A stretch of 5,040 bases of DNA from positions 1 through 5,040 of the forward strand of contig JAICKM010000536.1 of assembly GCA_025927935.1 (NCBI GenBank), in the 5' to 3' direction. Position 1 is the stretch's first letter. Each line of letters opens with the position of its first letter. Positions 1 to 4,511 of the stretch are shown in pieces. Made by a program: the position numbers and the translations under genes. The notes beneath the pieces were generated by a model. The model saw nothing but the letters and a program-made list of their open reading frames with translations, did not search any database and was not told where the DNA came from. This DNA is from Chloroflexia bacterium (GTDB taxonomy: Bacteria; Chloroflexota; Chloroflexia; QHBQ01; JADMIH01).

Positions 1-167
1 AGTGGCGGCAGGTCAAGCGGGGCGCGGTAGGCCAGGAGGTAGACGGTCTCGTCGCCGGGGAGGGCGGCCAGGGCCGGCACCAGGTGGCGAGTGTAGCGGC
101 CGACGCCGCGAAAGCGGTGGCCGGTTTGCAGCGGGGTCATATCCAGGGCGATCCGCGTGGCGTGCAT
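1..167 (-). CDS. Glycosyltransferase family 4-type, N-terminal fragment (runs off left edge)
   Basis: Reading the minus strand from the ATG at 167-165 gives 55 codons with no stop before the window edge. The peptide opens RIALDMTPLQTG, continues FRGVGRYTRHLVPAL and reaches DETVYLLAYRAP. This is the typical start of GT-B fold, group 1/GT4 glycosyltransferases: a first beta strand, then a Gly-rich loop with the G(V/I)GRYT motif that lies near the acceptor site, then a helix. Members transfer sugars from nucleotide-sugars to lipids or polysaccharides at the cytoplasmic face. Acceptor and donor cannot be told because the donor-binding C-terminal half is missing. The ribosome site is weak (GGGGGC just upstream), and the frame stays open further upstream, so the start is chosen because it sits directly before the first strand. 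It lies 79 bp downstream of rpsT on the same strand, separated by a strong inverted repeat. Confidence 0.8.
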   Translation of the reverse strand, partial: MHATRIALDMTPLQTGHRFRGVGRYTRHLVPALAALPGDETVYLLAYRAPLDLPP

Positions 168-181
168 GCTGCCCCCGGTAT

Positions 182-198
182 CCGGCTCCGAAAGCCGG
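182..198 (-). other. Small hairpin competing with the large inverted repeat
   Basis: CCGGCT (182-187) and AGCCGG (193-198) form a perfect 6-bp stem with a 5-nt loop. Its arm shares positions 196-198 with the outer end of the 17-bp inverted repeat at 196-234, so on minus-strand RNA the fully extended versions of the two stems exclude each other. It lies in the 5' region of the glycosyltransferase gene. No function can be assigned from sequence alone. Confidence 0.4.
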
Positions 199-234
199 CA
201 CGGGCGCGTGATCCCCGATCACGCGCCCGTGCCG
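196..234 (-). terminator. 17-bp perfect inverted repeat, probable rpsT terminator
   Basis: Arms 196-212 and 218-234 are perfectly complementary (core CGGGCGCGTGAT against ATCACGCGCCCG). C213 and G217 can also pair, leaving a 3-nt loop. It starts 12 bp past the rpsT stop. On the minus strand it is followed only by GCTTTC, not a long U tract, so it is either a weak intrinsic terminator, an mRNA 3'-end stabiliser, or a protein-binding palindrome. The position directly after a highly expressed ribosomal gene favours 3'-end formation. Confidence 0.5.
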
Positions 235-246
235 ATTGCCGGCGAC

Positions 247-552
247 TTAGCGCCCCTTGCGGGTCGTCGTGGGTGCGGGCGGCGGGGCGGAGGCGGCCTT
301 GTTCAGGCGGGCCATCAGCCGCGACTTGCGGCGGGCCGCGTTATTCGGGTGAATGATGCCCTTGGCGGCGGCCTTGTCGAGCGCGCTGATCGCAGTCACC
401 ACGGCGGCGGCGCTGGTCTCGGTGTTGCCGGTGTCGATAGCCCGGCGGGCCTTGCCGACATAGGTCTTGAGTGCGCTGCGGACCGGCCGGTTGCGGGCCT
501 GCTTGCGCTCCGCGACACGAATGCGCTTGATCGCCGATTTAATATTAGCCAA
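247..552 (-). CDS. rpsT: 30S ribosomal protein S20
   Basis: Encodes S20, a helical primary-binding protein of the small ribosomal subunit that contacts the 5' domain and helix 44 of 16S rRNA. The 101-residue product begins M(TTG)ANIKSAIKRIRVAERKQARNR, the S20 hallmark, and carries the conserved second half around residues 62-84 with AAKG, HPNNAARRKSRL and MARLN. It is highly basic and Ala-rich. Typical S20 is about 85-90 residues; the extra length is a C-terminal tail (about 87-101) rich in Pro, Ala and Thr and ending RKGR. The start is TTG at 552-550: the conserved ANIKS follows immediately, and a perfect AGGAGG lies 10 nt upstream. The frame stays open upstream to an ATG at 741, but that stretch has no S20 similarity. 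Transcribed divergently from murJ, an arrangement also known in Pseudomonas. Confidence 0.95.
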   Translation of the reverse strand: MANIKSAIKRIRVAERKQARNRPVRSALKTYVGKARRAIDTGNTETSAAAVVTAISALDKAAAKGIIHPNNAARRKSRLMARLNKAASAPPPAPTTTRKGR

Positions 553-562
553 TGCGATGTAT

Positions 563-568
563 CCTCCT
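563..568 (-). promoter_or_regulatory. Shine-Dalgarno site of rpsT
   Basis: AGGAGG on the minus strand, 10 nt before the TTG at 552-550. It decides the start in favour of the unusual TTG codon over the in-frame ATG at 741. The spacing is slightly longer than optimal. Confidence 0.75.
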
Positions 569-761
569 GCGGGTCTACTGTAACTTGATCGATCTTTACG
601 GTATAATAGCTGCGCGTCACGACGGTGGACCAGGATTGCTTGCGGGGGGTGGCCTACCGCCGGTTCACCGGGGTGAACTGAGGATAGCCCAGCCGCCGCA
701 AACAGAAGCGCCGGCGGCCCATCAGGGCGCAACATAAGCAAACCTGCCCGCGGCAGGTCCG
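569..761 (-). promoter_or_regulatory. Long structured 5' leader of rpsT (no gene; divergent intergenic region)
   Basis: If transcription starts near 761, the rpsT mRNA has a leader of about 200 nt. It can form at least three hairpins: ACCTGCC/GGCAGGT (742-748 with 752-758) at the very 5' end, GCCGCCG/CGGCGGC (692-698 with 712-718), and GTTCACC/GGTGAAC (663-669 with 672-678). An AT-rich stretch (577-608) precedes the ribosome site. S20 is known to autoregulate translation in E. coli, so an autoregulatory leader is possible, but no specific 16S-like mimic is recognised. The same DNA would be the promoter and leader region of murJ on the plus strand. Confidence 0.4.
578..607 (+). promoter_or_regulatory. 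Possible plus-strand promoter toward murJ
   Basis: A perfect TATAAT occurs at 602-607 on the plus strand. The best -35 at usual spacing is poor (CTGTAA at 578-583, 18-bp spacer, 3 of 6 matches), so the call rests mainly on the -10 box. It would give murJ a leader of about 180 nt. The complementary strand reads TATTAT at 608-603, so the site could serve either direction. Confidence 0.3.
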
Positions 762-767
762 ACAGTT

Positions 768-796
768 ATTATAGCCGACAGGACCAAAAAAAGCAA
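768..796 (-). promoter_or_regulatory. Sigma-70-type promoter of rpsT
   Basis: On the minus strand TTGCTT (796-791) and TATAAT (773-768) are separated by exactly 17 bp: a perfect -10 and a partial -35. The predicted start is near 761. The -35 box ends at the base next to the proposed murJ start codon (797), so RNA polymerase bound here could interfere with transcription entering murJ. Confidence 0.6.
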
Positions 797-2536
797 GTGA
801 CCCAGCGCTCCCCGCCCGCGATCCCGGCGGGCGATCCTCCGGAAGAACCCACCGCGGCGGGCGATCTCGCCCTGCCGGTGCGGATGCCTGCCCGGCGACT
901 GGACACCGGCGACCTGCCGGCCACAGAGGCCGCTACCCCCGCGCCGTCGCGGCAGCCCACGGCCCGGCGGCTGGCCGGGGCCACGGCGCTGGTGGGCGGG
1001 GCCTTCATTATCAGCCGCCTGCTGGGTCTGTTCCGCGACCAGGTGATCGCCGCGCACTTCGGTACCTCGGACGCGCTCGACACGTATATCGCCGCCTTCC
1101 GCGTGCCCGATACCCTGTTCCTGCTGATCATCGGCGGCGCGGTCGGCTCGGCGTTTATCCCGGTCTTTTCGGGCTTGCTGGAGCAGCACAAGACCGCGGC
1201 GGCCTGGCGGTTGACCAGCACGATGATCAACGCCTCGGTGGTGTTGCTCTCGCTGGGCGGTATCTTGCTGGGCTTGCTGGCTCCGTGGCTGGTGGCGCTG
1301 ATCATCGCGCCGGGCTGGGCGCCCGAAAAGCAGGCGGCTACCGTGGAGTTGACGCGCATCATGCTGCTGTCGCCGCTGTTCCTGGGCCTGGGCGGGTGGG
1401 CGCAGGGCATCCTCAACGCGCGGCACAGCTTCACCTTGCCCGCCCTGGCGCCTATTGCCTACAACGGCGCGATCATCGCCGGGGCGCTGTTCCTGACGCC
1501 GCTGTGGGGCGTGCGCGGGCTGGCGCTCGGCGTGGTGATCGGCGCGGCGCTGCACTTGCTCGTGCAGTTGCCGGGGCTGGTGCGCGCGGGCATGCAGTAC
1601 CGGCCCTTCCATCTCGACATCCACGACGAGGGCGCCGGGCAGATCGGGCGTCTGATGGGGCCGCGCATCGTGGGCCAGGCGGCGTTCCAGGCCAACATCA
1701 TTGTCGTGACCTCGCTGGCGTCGTTCCTGCCCGACGGGCAACTATCGGCGTTCAATTACGCCTACCTGCTGATGATGCTGCCCTACGGCGTCTTCGCCAT
1801 GAGCCTGGCGACCGTGCTCTTCCCCACCATGACGGCGCAGGTGGCCCGTGGCGACCTCGACGCGATGCGGACGACGTTGGGCAGTGGGCTGCGCACGCTG
1901 GTCTTCCTCACCCTGCCCTCGGCGGTAATCCTCGGCCTGTTGCGCTACCAGATCGTCGGCCTGCTGTTCCAGTTCGGCGCTTTCCACCAGGGATCGACCG
2001 AACTGGTCGCGGCGGCGCTGGGCTGGTTCGCCTGGGGCCTGCTCTCCTACTCGGTCGTGGAACTGCTCACCCGCGCCTTCTACGCGCTGCACGACACGCG
2101 CACGCCGGTCATCGTCTCCATCACCACGGTGGCGCTGAACATGGGCCTGAGCTGGGCGCTGGCGATCGGGTTGCATATGGAGCATACCGGGCTGGCCCTG
2201 AGCCTGGCCGCGACCACGACCGTCGAACTGGCCGGGCTGCTGTTCTTCCTCCGCCGCAAGCTGCCAGGCGTGTTCGACCGGGCCGCAGTGCGTGCCTTCG
2301 GCGTCAGCCTGCTGGGCGCGGCGCTGATGGCCGCCGTGCTCTGGCCGCTGGTGCCGTTTCTCGCCACCAACATCTGGGCCTATCCGGGCGATACCGCCGG
2401 GCAGAAGGTCGCCACTGCGCTGGTGCTGGGCATCGGCTGCCTGGTCGGTGGGGGAATCTACCTGGCCGTGGCGCGCATCTTCCACGCCGCCGAACTCGGC
2501 CAGGCGCTGCGCATGTTGCGCCGCCGGGCCTCCTGA
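797..2536 (+). CDS. murJ: Lipid II flippase MurJ (MviN family)
   Basis: MurJ moves the peptidoglycan precursor lipid II from the inner to the outer face of the cytoplasmic membrane; it belongs to the MOP superfamily and normally has 14 transmembrane helices. The 579-residue product shows the family signatures: SRLLGLFRD (73-81, with Arg74 and Arg80 aligning to Arg18 and Arg24 of E. coli MurJ), an Asp at 95 aligning to Asp39, GGAVGSAFIPVF (113-124), then PYGVFAMSLATVLFPTM and AFYALHDTRTPV further on. The Arg-Arg and Glu that E. coli has just before its SQAFVP motif are replaced here by uncharged residues. A Pro/Ala-rich cytoplasmic N-terminal extension of about 55 residues precedes helix 1, explaining the length over the usual ~510. 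The start is uncertain: GTG at 797 has only AGGA at 780-783; GTG 878 and ATG 884 are in-frame alternatives without a better ribosome site. Confidence 0.95.
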   Translation: MTQRSPPAIPAGDPPEEPTAAGDLALPVRMPARRLDTGDLPATEAATPAPSRQPTARRLAGATALVGGAFIISRLLGLFRDQVIAAHFGTSDALDTYIAAFRVPDTLFLLIIGGAVGSAFIPVFSGLLEQHKTAAAWRLTSTMINASVVLLSLGGILLGLLAPWLVALIIAPGWAPEKQAATVELTRIMLLSPLFLGLGGWAQGILNARHSFTLPALAPIAYNGAIIAGALFLTPLWGVRGLALGVVIGAALHLLVQLPGLVRAGMQYRPFHLDIHDEGAGQIGRLMGPRIVGQAAFQANIIVVTSLASFLPDGQLSAFNYAYLLMMLPYGVFAMSLATVLFPTMTAQVARGDLDAMRTTLGSGLRTLVFLTLPSAVILGLLRYQIVGLLFQFGAFHQGSTELVAAALGWFAWGLLSYSVVELLTRAFYALHDTRTPVIVSITTVALNMGLSWALAIGLHMEHTGLALSLAATTTVELAGLLFFLRRKLPGVFDRAAVRAFGVSLLGAALMAAVLWPLVPFLATNIWAYPGDTAGQKVATALVLGIGCLVGGGIYLAVARIFHAAELGQALRMLRRRAS

Positions 2537-2605
2537 TGCAGCATCCATGAATCTGTTCGGGCAGCCTACGCTAAAGCCCCACGAATACGGCGCGATAAAT
2601 CGTGC

Positions 2606-2628
2606 AGCTACAGACGCGAGGTAGCTTT
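2606..2628 (+). terminator. Weak hairpin plus short T run after murJ
   Basis: AGCTAC (2606-2611) pairs with GTAGCT (2621-2626) across a 9-nt loop, and the stem runs straight into TTT. It sits 70 bp past the murJ stop, in the convergent gap with the minus-strand membrane gene. The stem is short and the loop large, so it is a weak candidate. Nothing else was seen in 2537-2644 beyond a tiny CGAT/ATCG stem at 2593-2602. Confidence 0.3.
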
Positions 2629-2644
2629 GATCTGTGCCGGGATG

Positions 2645-2971
2645 CTACTCCGGCGGGTCGGTGATGTTCGTGCGCAGCACCCATTGGAAGAAGAGCGTCA
2701 GCAGGGCGATCACCCCGGCCAGCAGCCCGGCGACCAGGGCGACCGTCAGCAACGTCGTGCGCCCGTTGCTTACGTCCTCGGTGGGAGCGCCCAGCAGCGC
2801 GGACAGGAGCGCCGCCAGCAAGCAATCGCCCGCGATCATCGCCAGGTACAGAGCCGGTGCCCAGATGCTGAACAGGAAGCGCGGGTAGCGGTCGCGCCGC
2901 AGGTAGGCGACCACGCCGAACTCGATCCCGATCAGGCCGACCACCAGCCACCCGAAAATTGCGCTGCCCAT
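2645..2971 (-). CDS. Small three-helix membrane protein, function unknown
   Basis: A 108-residue hydrophobic protein with three clear membrane segments: about 4-24 (FGWLVVGLIGIEFGVVAYL), 32-60 (LFSIWAPALYLAMIAGDCLLAALLSALL) and 72-99 (TTLLTVALVAGLLAGVIALLTLFFQWVL). The Arg-rich loop after helix 1 (RRDRYPR, 25-31) points to the cytoplasm by the positive-inside rule, giving an outside N-terminus and an inside C-terminus. The loop at 61-71 is polar and contains acidic residues. The ATG at 2971 is chosen because GGTGGGGG lies 5 nt upstream; an in-frame ATG at 2992 would add seven residues but has no ribosome site. No family is recognised. Regular spacing of hydrophobic blocks makes a real gene more likely than the overlapping frames. 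It converges on murJ and is divergent from the SWIM-SSB cluster; no functional link is evident. Confidence 0.7.
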   Translation of the reverse strand: MGSAIFGWLVVGLIGIEFGVVAYLRRDRYPRFLFSIWAPALYLAMIAGDCLLAALLSALLGAPTEDVSNGRTTLLTVALVAGLLAGVIALLTLFFQWVLRTNITDPPE

Positions 2972-2976
2972 CGATT

Positions 2977-2984
2977 CCCCCACC
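2977..2984 (-). promoter_or_regulatory. Ribosome binding site deciding the start of the membrane protein
   Basis: The minus strand reads GGTGGGGG followed by a 5-nt gap to the ATG at 2971-2969. This is a GGxGG-type site, and the upstream ATG at 2992 has nothing comparable. Confidence 0.45.
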
Positions 2985-3010
2985 GTCGCCATCCGTAACG
3001 TCGCAGGCGC

Positions 3011-3038
3011 GGGCCGGTTTGAAACCGGCCCCTACACC
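3011..3038. repeat. GC-rich palindromic dispersed repeat, copy 1
   Basis: GGGCCGGTTT (3011-3020) and AAACCGGCCC (3022-3031) are perfect 10-bp arms around a single G, followed by CCTACACC. This matches the style of short palindromic intergenic elements seen in many copies in some Chloroflexota and other genomes, which give spurious peptides containing GAGFKPAR when translated. A second, diverged copy lies 47 bp downstream. Being a strong hairpin on both strands, it could also act as a transcription barrier between the minus-strand membrane gene and the SWIM-SSB cluster. Confidence 0.6.
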
Positions 3039-3064
3039 GCAATTCCGCAGGCCGGCCAAGCCAC

Positions 3065-3085
3065 TTTGAACCCGGCCCCTACACC
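3065..3085. repeat. Dispersed repeat, copy 2 (half of the palindrome)
   Basis: Matches positions 3018-3038 in 20 of 21 bases (TTTGAA, then one A-to-C change, then CGGCCCCTACACC). The left palindrome arm is degenerate: the sequence before it is GGCCGGCCAAGCCAC rather than GGGCCGG. Both copies are preceded by GCAGGC, suggesting a longer repeat unit of about 35-40 bp arranged in direct orientation. Confidence 0.6.
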
Positions 3086-3151
3086 CCGCCTGCCCGTCCA
3101 TTCTACCCCATGCCTCCGCCCCTCGCAATCGCCTTTCCGCTTTTTTGACCA

Positions 3152-3180
3152 TTGACAGAATAGAACAGGTGTACTATAAT
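3152..3180 (+). promoter_or_regulatory. Consensus sigma-70-type promoter of the SWIM-unknown-ssb cluster
   Basis: TTGACA (3152-3157) and TATAAT (3175-3180) match the consensus in all 12 positions with the optimal 17-bp spacer. A six-T run at 3141-3146 just upstream could help as an UP-like element. The predicted start is near 3187, giving a leader of about 63 nt before the SWIM gene. Such a strong promoter overlaid by operators is typical of a tightly repressed, inducible gene. Confidence 0.85.
3163..3174 (+). promoter_or_regulatory. Imperfect LexA-type box within the promoter spacer
   Basis: GAAC-AGGT-GTAC differs by one base from GAAC-N4-GTTC; flanking TA on the left and TA on the right extend the symmetry. 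It fills the spacer and touches the -10 box. Its centre is 25 bp from that of the perfect box at 3188-3199, about 2.4 helical turns. Confidence 0.5.
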
Positions 3181-3187
3181 GATGTAG

Positions 3188-3199
3188 GAACATATGTTC
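3188..3199 (+). promoter_or_regulatory. Perfect palindromic LexA (SOS) box at the transcription start
   Basis: GAACATATGTTC is a perfect 12-bp palindrome of the GAAC-N4-GTTC class, the operator of LexA/DinR in Bacillus subtilis and, with flanking bases, in actinobacteria. It begins 7 bp after the -10 box and so covers the predicted start, a classic repression site. Which LexA operator this organism uses cannot be seen here. Another dimeric regulator binding the same palindrome is the alternative. Confidence 0.65.
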
Positions 3200-3238
3200 T
3201 AAACGCCGCATACACGGCCGGTACAAGGCAACGCCGTG

Positions 3239-3244
3239 AGGAGG
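3239..3244 (+). promoter_or_regulatory. Shine-Dalgarno site of the SWIM gene
   Basis: A perfect AGGAGG, 5 nt before the ATG at 3250. It decides the start against an in-frame TTG at 3145, which lies upstream of the predicted transcription start. Confidence 0.8.
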
Positions 3245-3249
3245 ACAGG

Positions 3250-3543
3250 ATGAAGAAGCGAGGATCGCTGACGCTGTTGCGGCCGGATGTCCCGATGGAC
3301 CCGCCGGCAGACGCTCCCGTGGAGCAGGCGCCGCCGCTGGTGCATCTGCGCATTGTGGGGCGGCATGGCGTGTTCCTGCTGCAACGCGGGGCGAACAGCA
3401 ACGAGACGGCCGTCGCCGTCGTCGATACCCGCGCCCCCGGCGGCATCCATTGCACCTGTGGCTGCCAGGCCACCGATACCGCCAGTGAATGCGAGCACGT
3501 CGCCGTGTTGCGTGCTTGCGGGTTCCTGGATTCCGCCGCCTGA
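3250..3543 (+). CDS. Small SWIM zinc-finger protein
   Basis: A 97-residue protein whose C-terminal half carries the SWIM zinc-binding pattern CxCx(n)CxH: Cys68 and Cys70 (CTC), then Cys81 and His83 (CEH), with a 10-residue loop and the usual trailing helix (VAVLRACGFL, 84-93). A predicted beta hairpin (about 30-60, VHLRIVGRHGVFLLQR then ETAVAVVDT) precedes the finger, as in other SWIM proteins. Residues 1-29 are Pro-rich and probably flexible. SWIM domains bind DNA or protein partners and occur in SNF2 helicases, transposases and the recombination mediator Sws1/Shu2; here the domain stands alone. It is first in a cluster ending in ssb, behind a strong promoter with LexA-type boxes, so a role in damage-induced ssDNA or recombination work is inferred. 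Another extra Cys pair (72, 90) may or may not bind metal. No specific named family is claimed. Confidence 0.85.
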   Translation: MKKRGSLTLLRPDVPMDPPADAPVEQAPPLVHLRIVGRHGVFLLQRGANSNETAVAVVDTRAPGGIHCTCGCQATDTASECEHVAVLRACGFLDSAA

Positions 3544-3566
3544 GGCTGGGGCGGCCGCACAAGAAG

Positions 3567-3586
3567 ACCTATCAAGATAAATTGAG
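3567..3586 (+). repeat. Short AT-rich repeat upstream of the 290-residue protein gene
   Basis: Contains TATCAAGAT (3570-3578) and matches 4512-4531 in 15 of 20 positions. The gap 3544-3609 is otherwise AT-rich relative to the genes and holds no terminator; the strong AAGGAG site at 3598-3603 follows. May be chance. Confidence 0.3.
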
Positions 3587-3609
3587 ATCGTAAAAGCAAG
3601 GAGCAGCAT

Positions 3610-4482
3610 ATGGAAGAGCATCCCAGGGGCACGAAAGTCTCGCCCGAGATTTACGTCTACGCGACGAACAAGAATTTCCTCAACGTGTACGACGCCCTGC
3701 GCATCGAGAAGGTCAAGATCGAGGTGGCCGGCTACGACCAAAGCACCGGCCGGCAGACCGGCATCGCCAGCGCCTGGCTGGATGTGGACGACGTGCGCCT
3801 CCTCACGCACCTCGTGACCAGCCGGCAGTTCAAGGACGTGCTCGACCGCGGGCGGTTCGAGAAGTTCGGCGGCAGCGACCGGGACGGCGCGGTCGAGAGC
3901 CGCACGCTGGTCATCGATTGGGACCCCGGCCAGGACGGCAAGTTCGCGCGCTATCCGTACCGCATCACCATCGCCAATGGGCCGGGCCTGCGCACGCCGA
4001 ACGGCGCCGTGCAGCCGAAGGGCGAGCCGGCCGCCAAGCTGTCGATGCGCCTGCCCGAAGCCGACATGATGAAGATCATGCTGACGGTGGCCGATTATCT
4101 CCATGCCTATGAGACGGCGCATCATCACCGCATCATCGCCGAAAAGGTGCGCGAGGTGCAGGAGAAGCTGGCCGGGCGAGCCGAACGCAACCTGCCCGTG
4201 CCCGCCGCGCCGGAAGATGATGAGCGTGTGCCGGCGCCCGCCGCGCGTGGCGTGAATCCGCCGTTGCGGGTCGTGCCGCCCGCCGCGCAGGATCCGGCGC
4301 CCCGCACCAGTCCGCAGCGCCCGACCGTGGTCCCGCCGCCCGCCGGCCGGCCCGCGGTGGCGCCCCGCCCGAATCCGCCGATTGTCGCCGCCGCGCCGAA
4401 CCGGCCCGCTCCCGAGCGGCCGGCCCGCATGGCGGCAGAACCCGCGGCGCCTCGTTACGAGCGACCCACGCGCACAGGATGA
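3610..4482 (+). CDS. Uncharacterised 290-residue protein with disordered Pro/Ala/Arg tail, between SWIM and ssb genes
   Basis: I do not recognise this family. The start is firm: AAGGAG lies 6 nt before the ATG. Residues 10-145 look like a mixed, mainly beta domain with conserved-looking blocks: IYVYATNKNFLNVYDALR (14-31), KVKIEVAGYD (34-43), GIASAWLDVDDVRLLTHLV (51-69), RTLVIDWDPG (98-107) and KFARYPYRITIANGPG (111-126). Residues 149-190 are likely helical and charged (EADMMKIMLTVADYLHAYE, then HHHRIIAEKVREVQEKL). From about 195 to 290 the protein is low-complexity, with many Pro, Ala and Arg, few hydrophobics and a basic end. No signal peptide or membrane segment is present. The layout, folded domain plus basic disordered tail, resembles nucleic-acid or SSB-associated proteins. 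Its place between a SWIM gene and ssb, likely in one transcript, suggests a role with single-stranded DNA; this is inference only. Confidence 0.85.
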   Translation: MEEHPRGTKVSPEIYVYATNKNFLNVYDALRIEKVKIEVAGYDQSTGRQTGIASAWLDVDDVRLLTHLVTSRQFKDVLDRGRFEKFGGSDRDGAVESRTLVIDWDPGQDGKFARYPYRITIANGPGLRTPNGAVQPKGEPAAKLSMRLPEADMMKIMLTVADYLHAYETAHHHRIIAEKVREVQEKLAGRAERNLPVPAAPEDDERVPAPAARGVNPPLRVVPPAAQDPAPRTSPQRPTVVPPPAGRPAVAPRPNPPIVAAAPNRPAPERPARMAAEPAAPRYERPTRTG

Positions 4483-4490
4483 GGCCCGCT

Positions 4491-4505
4491 GCCGCCTTTG
4501 GCGGC
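4491..4505 (+). other. Hairpin between the 290-residue protein gene and ssb
   Basis: GCCGCC (4491-4496), TTT, GGCGGC (4500-4505): a perfect 6-bp stem with a 3-nt loop, 9 bp after the upstream stop. No T run follows, so it is unlikely to terminate fully; it could be an attenuator or an RNA-stability element setting the ratio of SSB to the upstream products. Confidence 0.4.
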
Positions 4506-4511
4506 CCTGAG

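Noticed and set aside
553..741. N-terminal extension of S20 starting at ATG 741
   Set aside because: The extension has no S20 similarity, while AGGAGG and the universal ANIKS start place initiation at TTG 552.
569..796. Known structural RNA (RNase P, tmRNA, 6S or SRP RNA) in the rpsT-murJ gap
   Set aside because: Fragments such as ACAGAA and several hairpins recalled RNase P or 6S RNA, but the diagnostic cores are missing and the gap is too short for RNase P or tmRNA. A covariance-model search would settle it.
722..1741. Minus-strand 339-codon open frame opposite murJ
   Set aside because: Composition is Arg/Gln/His-rich without any motif, and the opposite strand encodes an unmistakable MurJ.
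1285..2550. Plus-strand 421-codon frame inside murJ
   Set aside because: Alternative frame of murJ with Arg/Ala/Gly-rich content and no recognisable domain.
3011..3085. CRISPR-like array
   Set aside because: Only two unequal copies about 47 bp apart, one lacking its left arm, and no cas genes nearby.
2571..3152. Minus-strand 193-codon frame overlapping the small membrane protein
   Set aside because: It runs through the dispersed repeat and yields GAGFKPARA, a hallmark of spurious repeat-derived peptides. The overlapping frame gives clean membrane helices instead.
3145..3249. N-terminal extension of the SWIM protein starting at TTG 3145
   Set aside because: It would begin upstream of the predicted transcription start and across the promoter; AGGAGG points to the ATG at 3250.
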